This document shows, piece by piece, positions 26,130 through 34,203 of a stretch of 64,000 nt of DNA. The notes under the pieces are model-generated. The model had not been told where the DNA came from. It did not search any database and worked only from the letters and a program-made list of their open reading frames with translations. The DNA is from Aequorivita todarodis (GTDB taxonomy: Bacteria; Bacteroidota; Bacteroidia; Flavobacteriales; Flavobacteriaceae), in contig NZ_JAQQTG010000018.1 of assembly GCF_028561335.1 (NCBI RefSeq), forward strand, positions 61,698 through 125,697, read 5' to 3'. Position 1 is the stretch's first letter. The number at the start of each line of letters is the position of its first letter. Position numbers and translations under genes: made by a program.

Positions 26130-26160
26130 TCTTTGCGTTCTCTGCGCCTTTGCGGTTAAA
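26130..26160 (+). repeat. Dispersed CTTTGYGTYCTCTGCG...GGTTAAA repeat, copy B
   Basis: The stretch TCTTTGCGTTCTCTGCG followed by CCTTTGCGGTTAAA resembles copy A at 9784-9828. It lies between hmgA and hppD. Confidence 0.45.
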
Positions 26161-26249
26161 GGAATTTGGAAACTATTTTCTTTATAAATGAAGCTGTTCT
26201 ATCTGAAATATTCTGAGTTAAATTAATAAGATTATTGAAAACTTAAATT

Positions 26250-27410
26250 ATGAGCAAAGAAGTAAAATCAGTCGATTACGGACTGGAAAAAATATTTGAG
26301 GGCGCAGAAGATTTTCTGCCCTTATTGGGCACCGATTATGTAGAATTCTACGTGGGCAATGCTAAACAGTCCGCACATTTCTATAAAACGGCCTTTGGTT
26401 TTCAATCATACGCCTATAAAGGTTTGGAAACCGGCTCGCGCGATTCGGTGAGTTATGTACTGAAGCAGGATAAAATCAAGCTTGTTTTAACAACGCCCTT
26501 AAACAGCAAATCGCCGATTAACGACCACATCGTAAAACACGGCGATGGGGTAAAGGTAATTGCCCTTTGGGTGGACGATGCCACAAGTGCTTTTGAAGAA
26601 ACCACCAAACGCGGCGCAAAACCTTATATGGAACCCACCGTTGAAAAAGACGAACACGGCGAAGTGGTCCGCAGTGGAATTTATACCTACGGCGAAACAG
26701 TACATATGTTTGTGGAACGCAAAAACTACAAAGGAACATTTTTACCCGGGTTCCGCGAATGGAAGAGCGATTACAACCCAACCCCAACAGGCCTAAAATA
26801 TATAGACCATATGGTAGGCAACGTAGGCTGGGGCCAAATGAACAAATGGGTAAAATGGTATGAGGACGTGATGGGCTTCGTGAATTTCCTTTCCTTTGAC
26901 GACAAGCAGATACACACCGAATATTCGGCCTTGATGAGCAAGGTGATGAGCAATGGCAACGGGCGCATCAAATTCCCCATAAACGAGCCGGCCAAAGGAA
27001 TAAAAAAATCGCAAATTGAGGAATATCTCGATTTCTACGAAGATTCCGGAGTGCAGCATTTAGCGGTCGCCACAGACGACATTATTAAAACAGTAAGCCA
27101 ATTGAAGGAACGCGGTATCGAGTTTTTGCCGCCACCGCCACAAGCCTATTACGACGACATTCCCCGTCGTTTGGGAGATCATATGAAAATGATGAAGGAA
27201 GACATCAGCGAGCTAAAAAAACTTTCAATTATGATTGACGCCGATGAAGACGGCTATCTGTTGCAGATATTCACAAAACCCCTGCAGGACAGACCGACCC
27301 TTTTCTTTGAAATCATACAGCGCATGGGTGCAAAAGGGTTCGGTGCCGGAAACTTTAAGGCACTTTTTGAATCTATCGAGCGCGAACAGGCCCAAAGAGG
27401 AACACTTTGA
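26250..27410 (+). CDS. hppD: 4-hydroxyphenylpyruvate dioxygenase
   Basis: 386 residues, converting 4-hydroxyphenylpyruvate to homogentisate with O2 and Fe(II). It has two vicinal-oxygen-chelate halves. The three iron ligands are the His in YIDHMVGNV, the His in GVQHLAVATDDI and the Glu in FFEIIQRMG near the C-terminus. FGAGNFKALFESIEREQ is the usual closing helix. It starts with ATG at 26250 after an AT-rich leader. Together with hmgA it makes the two central steps from tyrosine to maleylacetoacetate. Confidence 0.95.
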   Translation: MSKEVKSVDYGLEKIFEGAEDFLPLLGTDYVEFYVGNAKQSAHFYKTAFGFQSYAYKGLETGSRDSVSYVLKQDKIKLVLTTPLNSKSPINDHIVKHGDGVKVIALWVDDATSAFEETTKRGAKPYMEPTVEKDEHGEVVRSGIYTYGETVHMFVERKNYKGTFLPGFREWKSDYNPTPTGLKYIDHMVGNVGWGQMNKWVKWYEDVMGFVNFLSFDDKQIHTEYSALMSKVMSNGNGRIKFPINEPAKGIKKSQIEEYLDFYEDSGVQHLAVATDDIIKTVSQLKERGIEFLPPPPQAYYDDIPRRLGDHMKMMKEDISELKKLSIMIDADEDGYLLQIFTKPLQDRPTLFFEIIQRMGAKGFGAGNFKALFESIEREQAQRGTL

Positions 27411-27431
27411 GAAAACAGAGAACTGAAGACG

Positions 27432-27473
27432 GAAGACGGATGACAGCAGTGTAAACTTCTGTCATCCGTCTTC
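27432..27473. repeat. Inverted repeat after hppD
   Basis: GAAGACGGATGACAG (27432-27446) and CTGTCATCCGTCTTC (27459-27473) are perfect 15-bp arms with a 12-nt loop. TGTCATCCGTC is then repeated directly at 27474-27484. The hairpin lacks a clean T-run, so it is listed as a repeat, though it may end the hppD message. Confidence 0.65.
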
Positions 27474-27554
27474 TGTCATCCGTCAAAAACCCCCATTTTC
27501 TTTTTGGAACAATAGTTGTAATTTCCGAACCGTTAAAACCCAAAGTCTCTATCT

Positions 27555-28331
27555 ATGAAAAAGCTGCTCACGCTTTTATTTCTTTTTGGCAATATATTTC
27601 TCCTTTCGGCACAAGAACGGGCTTATGGCGATGGCGAATTTTTTAAATTCAGGGTTCATTATGGTTTTGTAACTGCAGGTTATGCAACTTTAAAGGTCAA
27701 GAATGCCACTATAAACGGAAAGGATGTTTTCCATGTGCGCGGTTTTGGTGAAACCGTGGGCGTTTCAAAATGGTTTTTTAAAGTGGAGGACGATTACCAA
27801 TCCTATATTGACAAGGAAAAGGATATCCCCTATCGTTTTATTCGGAAGATTGACGAAGGCGGTTATACCAAGGATATTCAAATTGATTTTAACCACTCCA
27901 ACAACAAAGCCACGGTAAACGACAGAAAGCACAACGAAACCACCGTGCTTTCCTTCCCTAAAGAAACGCAGGATATGATTTCGGCATTTTATTACCTTCG
28001 CAATAAATTGGACACCGAAAACATAAAAGAAGGCGATGTGGTGGAGATGAATATGTTTTTTGATAAAGAAAATTACAAATTCAGGTTAAAATTCCTTGGA
28101 AAAGAAGTTTTAGATACTAATTTTGGCCGCGTCCGCACCTTGATTTTTAGGCCTTACGTTCAATCGGGCCGGGTTTTTAAGGAAAAGGAAAGCCTAACGG
28201 TCTGGATAAGTGATGATAAAAACAAAATACCCCTGCTGGTAAAGGCAGATTTGGCCGTAGGCTCTTTAAAAGCGACATTGACCGAATTTAAGGGATTGCA
28301 ACATTCCTTCAAAATATTGGCAAATCAATAA
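27555..28331 (+). CDS. DUF3108 exported protein
   Basis: 258 residues with a signal peptide (about 1-19) and a continuous beta-rich body matching DUF3108: GEFFKFRVHYGFVTAGYATLK, GFGETVGVSKWFFKVEDDYQSY, SFPKETQDMISAFYYLR, and KEKESLTVWISDDKNKIPLLVKADLAVGS. Family members are predicted periplasmic proteins of unknown role, often near cell-envelope genes. A lipoprotein M23 peptidase follows 26 bp later, so a joint role in the cell wall is plausible. Confidence 0.8.
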   Translation: MKKLLTLLFLFGNIFLLSAQERAYGDGEFFKFRVHYGFVTAGYATLKVKNATINGKDVFHVRGFGETVGVSKWFFKVEDDYQSYIDKEKDIPYRFIRKIDEGGYTKDIQIDFNHSNNKATVNDRKHNETTVLSFPKETQDMISAFYYLRNKLDTENIKEGDVVEMNMFFDKENYKFRLKFLGKEVLDTNFGRVRTLIFRPYVQSGRVFKEKESLTVWISDDKNKIPLLVKADLAVGSLKATLTEFKGLQHSFKILANQ

Positions 28332-28357
28332 AATATAATACCGAAAACTCCCCAACA

Positions 28358-29581
28358 TTGAAGAATTTAATTTTAATTGTATTATCACTTACCCTGCTTA
28401 CCACCGCTTGTGAAAATAAGAAAGAAGAGTTGACCGATACCAATATCGTGGCGGAGGAAGCAATAATTGAACAATATGGTTACGTGTTGAATGATTTTAA
28501 TGTAATTCGCGACACTATTCGGAAAGGCGATACTTTTGGCGATATTCTTTTCGCCAATGGCGTTTCACAGGAAAAAATCATGGAGGTGGCCACCAAATTC
28601 CGCGACAGCTTTGATGTTCGGAAAATAGTGGTAGGAAAACCTTACGTCCTGCTTAATTCCAAAGACTCGCTGAACAAGACCCAGGTTTTTATTTATGAAA
28701 CGAATAACGTGGACTATGCCGTGGTGGATTTTAGGGACACCCTTTCCATCTTCAACAGTCAAAAACCGGTCCGGTATGAGGACAGGGAGGCATCGGGGGT
28801 CATTACCAGTTCACTTTCCGCCACAATGGAGGAGCAGAATTTAAGCCCTTATATGACGGATCAATTAGCAAATATCTATGCCTGGACCATCAACTTTTTT
28901 AAGCTGCAGCCCGGCGATCGCTTTAAGGTAATTTATACTGAAAAGTTTATAGATGACACCATTCCCGGAGGTCTAAAGGAAATAAAAGCCGCCTATTTTG
29001 AGCACCGTGGAAAACCGCTTTACGCCTTTAAATTTTCTTCGGATTCTTTGGGTAAAATTTCTGGTTATTACGATGAGCAGGCCAACAATTTGAAGCGCGC
29101 CTTTCTAAAAGCTCCTGTACAATTCAGCAGAATATCTTCCCGATACAACCTGAACAGACGCATAAAATACTACGGTTTTAAACTTCGCCCGCACCGAGGG
29201 ACCGATTTTGCCGCCCCCATAGGTACGCCCATTTTGGCAACGGCAGATGGCGTGGTAACTAAATCTGAACGCCGCGGCGGCAACGGAAACTATGTTAAAA
29301 TAAGACACAGCGGCACCTATGAAACGCAATACCTTCATATGAAAGCCCGGAACGTTAAAGTAGGCCAACACGTGAGCCAAGGCGATGTAATTGGCTGGAT
29401 CGGGATGACCGGAAACACCAGCGGCCCACACGTGTGTTACCGCTTCTGGAAAAATGGAAAAGAAGTAGATCCATTTAAGGAAGACACCCCTTTTTCAAAA
29501 CCACTTCCTAAGGAATTGCAGGAACAATTTTCCGCAAATATGCTCCCAATGAAGGAACAATTGGATTGCATTTCTTTTTAA
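28358..29581 (+). CDS. M23-family peptidase lipoprotein with HxC motif
   Basis: 407 residues, starting at a TTG codon. The leader (MKNLILIVLSLTLLTTAC) has a lipobox, so the mature protein is membrane-tethered. The N-terminal half has a LysM-like segment (DTIRKGDTFGDILFANGVS). The C-terminal LytM domain has H279-x3-D283 (HRGTDFAAP), while the usual HxH reads H358-V-C360 in GPHVCYRFW. Cysteine therefore replaces the histidine that normally binds zinc. The protein may be a cysteine-zinc variant or a non-catalytic regulator such as an amidase activator. It probably shares a transcript with DUF3108. Confidence 0.82.
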   Translation: MKNLILIVLSLTLLTTACENKKEELTDTNIVAEEAIIEQYGYVLNDFNVIRDTIRKGDTFGDILFANGVSQEKIMEVATKFRDSFDVRKIVVGKPYVLLNSKDSLNKTQVFIYETNNVDYAVVDFRDTLSIFNSQKPVRYEDREASGVITSSLSATMEEQNLSPYMTDQLANIYAWTINFFKLQPGDRFKVIYTEKFIDDTIPGGLKEIKAAYFEHRGKPLYAFKFSSDSLGKISGYYDEQANNLKRAFLKAPVQFSRISSRYNLNRRIKYYGFKLRPHRGTDFAAPIGTPILATADGVVTKSERRGGNGNYVKIRHSGTYETQYLHMKARNVKVGQHVSQGDVIGWIGMTGNTSGPHVCYRFWKNGKEVDPFKEDTPFSKPLPKELQEQFSANMLPMKEQLDCISF

Positions 29582-29732
29582 TTTTCTCGATTTCCCAAAA
29601 TGTTGATAACCTTGTTATTAACTAACACTCAACTTTTCAGCTCTTTAGCTTTTAAATTTTACCTTTATTTACGGTTATTTTTACGTGATCATTTCTTGGT
29701 CATTTTTGTTTTAAATAACCTATTTAAGGTTG

Positions 29733-29740
29733 TATTTTTG
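29733..29740 (+). promoter_or_regulatory. Promoter -7 element for the TonB receptor
   Basis: TATTTTTG is a perfect TAnnTTTG, 30 bp before the ATG at 29771. An AT-rich tract lies upstream, without a clear -33 TTG at standard spacing. Confidence 0.5.
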
Positions 29741-29770
29741 CCGAAATTTTTAAACTTAAAATTTAAATTC

Positions 29771-32410
29771 ATGAGAAAACTTTTACTACTTGTTTTTTTA
29801 CTGGGCGGTTTTGCCGCTTTTTCACAATCAACGGTTACTGGAACGGTAATCGATTCTGAATCAAACGACCCTTTGGCAGGAGCCAACGTGGTTGAGACTG
29901 GCACAACAAATGGCGCCATTACCGATTTTGACGGAAATTTCACTTTAGAGACTTCCGCTAAAACGGGTACACTTACCATTTCATACATTGGATACACTAT
30001 TGAAAAAGTGCCGTTCAAGATCGTAAATGGAACTGCAGACCTTGGCACAGTTAAAATTACAGTGGATTCTGATGCTCTTGAAGAAGTTGTAATAGTTGGA
30101 AAAGGAATTATAGATTTGGCGAAGGACCGTCAAACTCCTATTGCTGTTTCTACCATTACTTCTGCTGAAATTCAGGCGAAGGCAATTGGTAACGTAGAAT
30201 TTCCAGAGGCCGTAAAAAGCACCCCGAGTGTTTACGTTTCTAACCAAGCCGGAGGTTTTGGCGATTCACAAATGTTCTTGCGCGGTTTTGACCAAACCAA
30301 CACCGCTTTCCTTTTGAACGGACAGCCGATCAACGGAATGGAAGACGGAAAAATGTACTGGTCCAACTGGTCCGGTATGTCTGACGTGGCAAACGCAGTA
30401 CAGGTTCAGCGTGGTTTGGGTTCTTCAAAACTGGCCATTTCGTCAGTGGGCGGAACTGTAAACATCATTTCGCGTGCCGCCGGTAGAAAAGAAGGTGGTT
30501 TTGCGCGTTTTATGACCGGTAACGATAGCTATTTCAAAGGAACAATAAGTTATGACTCCGGCCTTAAAGGAAAATGGGCATACAGCTTTTTGCTGGACCA
30601 CTGGCAAGCACACAGAAAATATTCTGACGGAACTGCTGGGCAGGGCCAAAACTATTTTGTGGGAATAGGTTATGTTCCTAACGATACCCATTCCTTTAAC
30701 TTCTTACTTACGGGAGCGCCACAATGGCACGACCAAAACTTCTCAGATTCTTTGGAAGATTACGATCTGTACGGAAAACGATATAACAGCAACTCCGGTT
30801 TCTATAACGGCGAGAGATTTACCTTTAGAAGAAATTACTACCACAAGCCAATCATCAACCTTAACTGGGACTGGAACATTAGCGATAGAACAAATCTGTC
30901 TTCCGTAGCATATGCTTCTTTTGGCCGTGGCGGCGGAACGGGCCCTGCGGGAAGTTCTCGAAACATTGATGCGGTACGCGACAATCATGGCGAAATAGAT
31001 TTTAATGAACTGGAAGAAAACAACATTGCAAGCGCCGAAAACGGAATAGGAAGCTTTCGGAGGGGTTCAGTAGCAAGAAGAATGTCCGTAAATAACCACA
31101 ACTGGTTCGGCTTCCTTACAAACCTTGAAAGTGCCGTAAGTGATAACTTCACCTTCAATCTTGGTGTGGATACCCGTTTCTACAAAGGAAGCCACTGGTA
31201 CCAAATGAACAATCTTTTGGGCCTTCAAGGCTATGCGGACAACCGTGGATATGGCGATGCAAGAGATAGCGATTACGTAATTAGCGATACTTTTGAAGCA
31301 AATCCTTGGGCGGCTTTGTTCAATTCTGCAGATGAGAGCCAACGTTTCAATTACGATTATTCAGAAAACATAAATTACATAGGTGGTTTCGGTCAAGCCG
31401 AATACAAGACCGATAGTTTCTCAGCCTTTGTTCAGGGAGCCGTTTCAACCCAAAGCTACCAAAGGGAAGGTCGTGCCGAAGGTAGGGAAGTAGAAGGCGT
31501 TAACGGTCTTGGAAAATCTGACAAAGTAAACAAAATGGGCTACAACATTAAAGGGGGTATGGGCTATACTTTTATTGAGAACAATACCCTTTTTGCCAAT
31601 GCAGGTTACTATTCAAGACAACCTTTCTTGGATAATATTTTCTCTGATATCAGAAACTCAAACTATATACTTGAAGGCGAAAACGAAATTGACAATGAGG
31701 AAATTTTAGGTGTTGAAGTTGGGTATAGACTTCGTGCGGGAGCATTTAGTTTAGACTTAAATGGCTACTACACCAGTTGGGGTAACCGTTTCCTTTCAGG
31801 AAGTTTTATTGAAGGAAATCCAAACGATCCCAACCCTGTCAATCAAAAAGATCGTTACCAAAGATTCACTGATATTACCCAAGTTCACAAAGGATTTGAA
31901 TTTGAAGGGAAATACAGATACTCAAGCGCGTTTATGCTTAGAGCTTTTGGAAGCATCGGCAACTGGAAATATGACGGTGAAACCCCGTATCAGACCCGAG
32001 AAGATGAGACCAACGTATTGCTGGAAGAAGGAACGGTAAACCTTAGCGGTACCAAAGTAGGCAACGCGCCACAGACTTCTTTTGGTTTTGGCTTCAAATA
32101 CAACATTTTTGGAGGTTTGACAGTTGATGCAGACTATAACATTTATACAGATCTTTATGGTTTTGTGGATGCCGAAGAAGTGACCAATGCCGCTCAGGCC
32201 GGTGTTGTGTACCAAGCCGAGCGCTTGCCGGCATACAGTGTATTGGATGCGGGAATTACTTACAAATTTGATTTTGGAGGTAATAATTTTACATTCAGGG
32301 CAAACTGCTACAACGTCACTAACGAAATGTATTTGAGCCAAAAAGATTCTTTCGGTTATTTTTACGGTAATGGAAGAACTTGGAATGCAAGCCTTCGTTA
32401 CGATTTTTAA
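29771..32410 (+). CDS. TonB-dependent receptor (SusC/RagA-like N-terminus)
   Basis: 879 residues from the ATG at 29771, which opens the signal peptide MRKLLLLVFLLGGFAAFSQ. The frame is open 57 codons upstream, but that part overlaps the promoter and is rejected. A carboxypeptidase-like domain (about 22-110, GTVIDSESNDPLAGANVVE) precedes a plug with AIGNVEFPEAVKSTPSVYVS and LRGFDQTNTAFLLNGQPING, then the barrel ending in WNASLRYDF. No SusD partner follows; a strong terminator does. The ligand is unknown. The abundance of Asn, Tyr and Trp in loops is typical for the family. Confidence 0.88.
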   Translation: MRKLLLLVFLLGGFAAFSQSTVTGTVIDSESNDPLAGANVVETGTTNGAITDFDGNFTLETSAKTGTLTISYIGYTIEKVPFKIVNGTADLGTVKITVDSDALEEVVIVGKGIIDLAKDRQTPIAVSTITSAEIQAKAIGNVEFPEAVKSTPSVYVSNQAGGFGDSQMFLRGFDQTNTAFLLNGQPINGMEDGKMYWSNWSGMSDVANAVQVQRGLGSSKLAISSVGGTVNIISRAAGRKEGGFARFMTGNDSYFKGTISYDSGLKGKWAYSFLLDHWQAHRKYSDGTAGQGQNYFVGIGYVPNDTHSFNFLLTGAPQWHDQNFSDSLEDYDLYGKRYNSNSGFYNGERFTFRRNYYHKPIINLNWDWNISDRTNLSSVAYASFGRGGGTGPAGSSRNIDAVRDNHGEIDFNELEENNIASAENGIGSFRRGSVARRMSVNNHNWFGFLTNLESAVSDNFTFNLGVDTRFYKGSHWYQMNNLLGLQGYADNRGYGDARDSDYVISDTFEANPWAALFNSADESQRFNYDYSENINYIGGFGQAEYKTDSFSAFVQGAVSTQSYQREGRAEGREVEGVNGLGKSDKVNKMGYNIKGGMGYTFIENNTLFANAGYYSRQPFLDNIFSDIRNSNYILEGENEIDNEEILGVEVGYRLRAGAFSLDLNGYYTSWGNRFLSGSFIEGNPNDPNPVNQKDRYQRFTDITQVHKGFEFEGKYRYSSAFMLRAFGSIGNWKYDGETPYQTREDETNVLLEEGTVNLSGTKVGNAPQTSFGFGFKYNIFGGLTVDADYNIYTDLYGFVDAEEVTNAAQAGVVYQAERLPAYSVLDAGITYKFDFGGNNFTFRANCYNVTNEMYLSQKDSFGYFYGNGRTWNASLRYDF

Positions 32411-32430
32411 TAAACAGACTATTGTTTTAA

Positions 32431-32460
32431 AAAAATGCCCCAGACTTTTGGGGCATTTTT
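32431..32460 (+). terminator. Rho-independent terminator
   Basis: AAAAATGCCCC (32431-32441) and GGGGCATTTTT (32450-32460) are perfect 11-bp arms with an 8-nt loop. It ends the TonB receptor transcript. Confidence 0.88.
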
Positions 32461-32475
32461 ATTATTTATAAACCT

Positions 32476-32483
32476 TATCTTTG
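32476..32483 (+). promoter_or_regulatory. Promoter -7 element for the small membrane protein
   Basis: TATCTTTG is a perfect TAnnTTTG, 24 bp before the ATG at 32508 and directly after a terminator. Confidence 0.5.
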
Positions 32484-32507
32484 GAACACTTATAAAAAAT
32501 AAATACT

Positions 32508-32948
32508 ATGGTTACTTCCTTACAATTCGTCCATTCCTATTGGGCATATTTGGTTCTTTTGATCGTTCTGCTCGCAACATTCAATGCACTTGCCGGGTTT
32601 TTCTCAAAAAGAGAATACGGGGCTAAAGATTTTAGAATTTCACTATTCGCACTTATTGTAACACACATTCAGATTCTCATTGGGCTGGTTCTTTATTTTG
32701 TTTCCCCTTTAGGGTTCCAAAACATTGCCAAAGTAGGAATGGGAGAAGTAATGAAGAATTCTGAATTCAGGCTTTATGCGGTAGAGCACCCTTTCGTAAT
32801 GATTTTGACGGTGATCTTTATCACAATTGGCTATTCAAAACACAAAAAGAAACTCCTTTCGCACGGCAAGTTCAAAACCTTGGCAATATTCTATACCATT
32901 GCATTGGTGTTAATGCTCAGCCGGATTCCTTGGGACCATTGGTTCTAA
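32508..32948 (+). CDS. Four-helix membrane protein with conserved histidines
   Basis: 146 residues with four hydrophobic helices (about 8-30, 45-65, 85-105 and 117-137). Histidines lie near the membrane faces: FVHSYWAY, VTHIQILIGL, VEHPFVM and WDHWF. The layout resembles a small b-type cytochrome of the cytochrome b561 type, but I see no firm haem signature. Orthologues are widespread in Flavobacteriia as uncharacterised membrane proteins. It is transcribed from its own promoter between a terminator and a palindromic repeat. Confidence 0.65.
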   Translation: MVTSLQFVHSYWAYLVLLIVLLATFNALAGFFSKREYGAKDFRISLFALIVTHIQILIGLVLYFVSPLGFQNIAKVGMGEVMKNSEFRLYAVEHPFVMILTVIFITIGYSKHKKKLLSHGKFKTLAIFYTIALVLMLSRIPWDHWF

Positions 32949-32971
32949 AATAACCTCGGATTTATATACAT

Positions 32972-33007
32972 ACATGTAGGCGCGCGATTAATCGTGCGCC
33001 TACATGT
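32972..33007. repeat. GCGCGCGAT palindromic repeat, copy 2
   Basis: ACATGTAGGCGCGCGATT (32972-32989) and its near-complement (32990-33007) form 18-bp arms with one G-T mismatch. The GCGCGCGAT core and GCGCCTAC flank are shared with copy 1 at 16805-16828. It ends 1 bp before the stop of the EEP-family gene. Confidence 0.7.
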
Positions 33008-33008
33008 T

Positions 33009-34079
33009 TTAATTGGCAGTCGATTTCTCCTTTATCAAATAAACAAAGACCGGAAAATGGTCGCTATACCCACCTGTATAACCATTTACAAAACTTCGGA
33101 AAGGGTATCCTTTGTATTGCCCACGGGGCGTGGTTAAATAATTTTTATTGAATATCCCAGCCTTGTAAAAACGATAGGAGGAATACTCTTTTTTGGCCAA
33201 TTCCGTTGAAATAATTATTTGGTCAAAAAGATTCCAGGCATCACGGTAGGCAAGTGTGCCCATTCCCTTCTTGTACATATTTTCCATTGGGTTGTAGAGT
33301 TCCTTGAGCTTTAAATCTTCCTTTTTGTTTTTGGTTTTCAACACATCCTTTACGCTCGGGCTTATTGGATCGTCATTCAAATCGCCCATGGTAATAATTT
33401 TTGCGTACGGGTCTTCACTGAACAGTGAATCCATTATATGTTTGTTCAGTTCGGCGGCTTTTATTCTTTTTGGGCGACTGCGCTCTTCGCCCCCGCTTCG
33501 GGAGGGCCAGTGATTTACAATAATGCTAATTTTTTCTCCATCGAGCATACCGCTTACCAAAAGTTGGTCGCGTGTATAAATGCGCTTGCTGCGGTCTTGA
33601 TCGTCATAGAGTACAAGCTCATAGGCTTTATAATTTGTGGGCGTAAAGAGTTTTTTCCGATATAATAGCGCCACATCAATCCCGCGACGGTCCGGGCTGT
33701 CAAAATGGACAATACCATAATCTTTGTTTACCAGGGGTTCTTGGTTCAAAAGATCTTCCAGCACACGACGGTTTTCAATTTCGCTAACCCCAATAATTGC
33801 AGGGGAAGTTCCCGTAACGTCTTCGCCTATTTCAGAAATTACTTTTGCCATATTGGCCAATTTCGCCTCGTAGATTTCCTTGGTCCAGTGATCTTTGCCC
33901 TCAGGGGTACGGTCATCGTCAAATGTTATTGGGTCGTCTTCGTAGTCAAAAAGATTTTCAAGGTTGTAAAAGGCAATCGTGTTTATTTTATATGCCTTCT
34001 CGCTTTGGGAAAATGAAAAAGTAATATAAAACAGGCAAAGAAAAAGAGGGTATTGAAAGCGTCGATCCATTTTCCGCAA
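33009..34079 (-). CDS. Secreted endonuclease/exonuclease/phosphatase-family enzyme
   Basis: 356 residues. A signal peptide (about 5-25, YPLFLCLFYITFSFSQ) is followed by an EEP (DNase I-like) domain: FYNLENLFD, GVSEIENRRVLEDLL (metal-binding Glu), IIVNHWPSRSGGE (His), ITMGDLNDDP (Asp and Asn) and GYSDHFPVFVYL (Asp-His dyad). All catalytic positions are present. It should cleave phosphodiesters or phosphomonoesters outside the inner membrane. It is divergent from a TonB receptor and DUF5689 lipoprotein, suggesting extracellular DNA, nucleotide or phosphate use. The start could also be the ATG at residue 4. Confidence 0.85.
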   Translation of the reverse strand: MRKMDRRFQYPLFLCLFYITFSFSQSEKAYKINTIAFYNLENLFDYEDDPITFDDDRTPEGKDHWTKEIYEAKLANMAKVISEIGEDVTGTSPAIIGVSEIENRRVLEDLLNQEPLVNKDYGIVHFDSPDRRGIDVALLYRKKLFTPTNYKAYELVLYDDQDRSKRIYTRDQLLVSGMLDGEKISIIVNHWPSRSGGEERSRPKRIKAAELNKHIMDSLFSEDPYAKIITMGDLNDDPISPSVKDVLKTKNKKEDLKLKELYNPMENMYKKGMGTLAYRDAWNLFDQIIISTELAKKEYSSYRFYKAGIFNKNYLTTPRGQYKGYPFRSFVNGYTGGYSDHFPVFVYLIKEKSTAN

Positions 34080-34203
34080 GATTATTATTCTTAAAAAGTT
34101 AACAAATATATTTTATATACGACACTTTTTTTATTAAATTTATGACGTTATAATTAAAATTCTCCCCTAAATATATTCTCCCCAGTAAAATTCATATTTA
34201 AAG

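Noticed and set aside
24938..27410. Complete tyrosine degradation operon
   Set aside because: Only hmgA and hppD are present; maleylacetoacetate isomerase and fumarylacetoacetase genes are not in the window.
27432..27484. Terminator for hppD
   Set aside because: The stem is strong but lacks a T-run and contains a direct repeat, so it is listed only as a repeat.
29600..29770. 57-residue extension of the TonB receptor at 29771
   Set aside because: It covers the TATTTTTG promoter element and precedes a perfect signal peptide.
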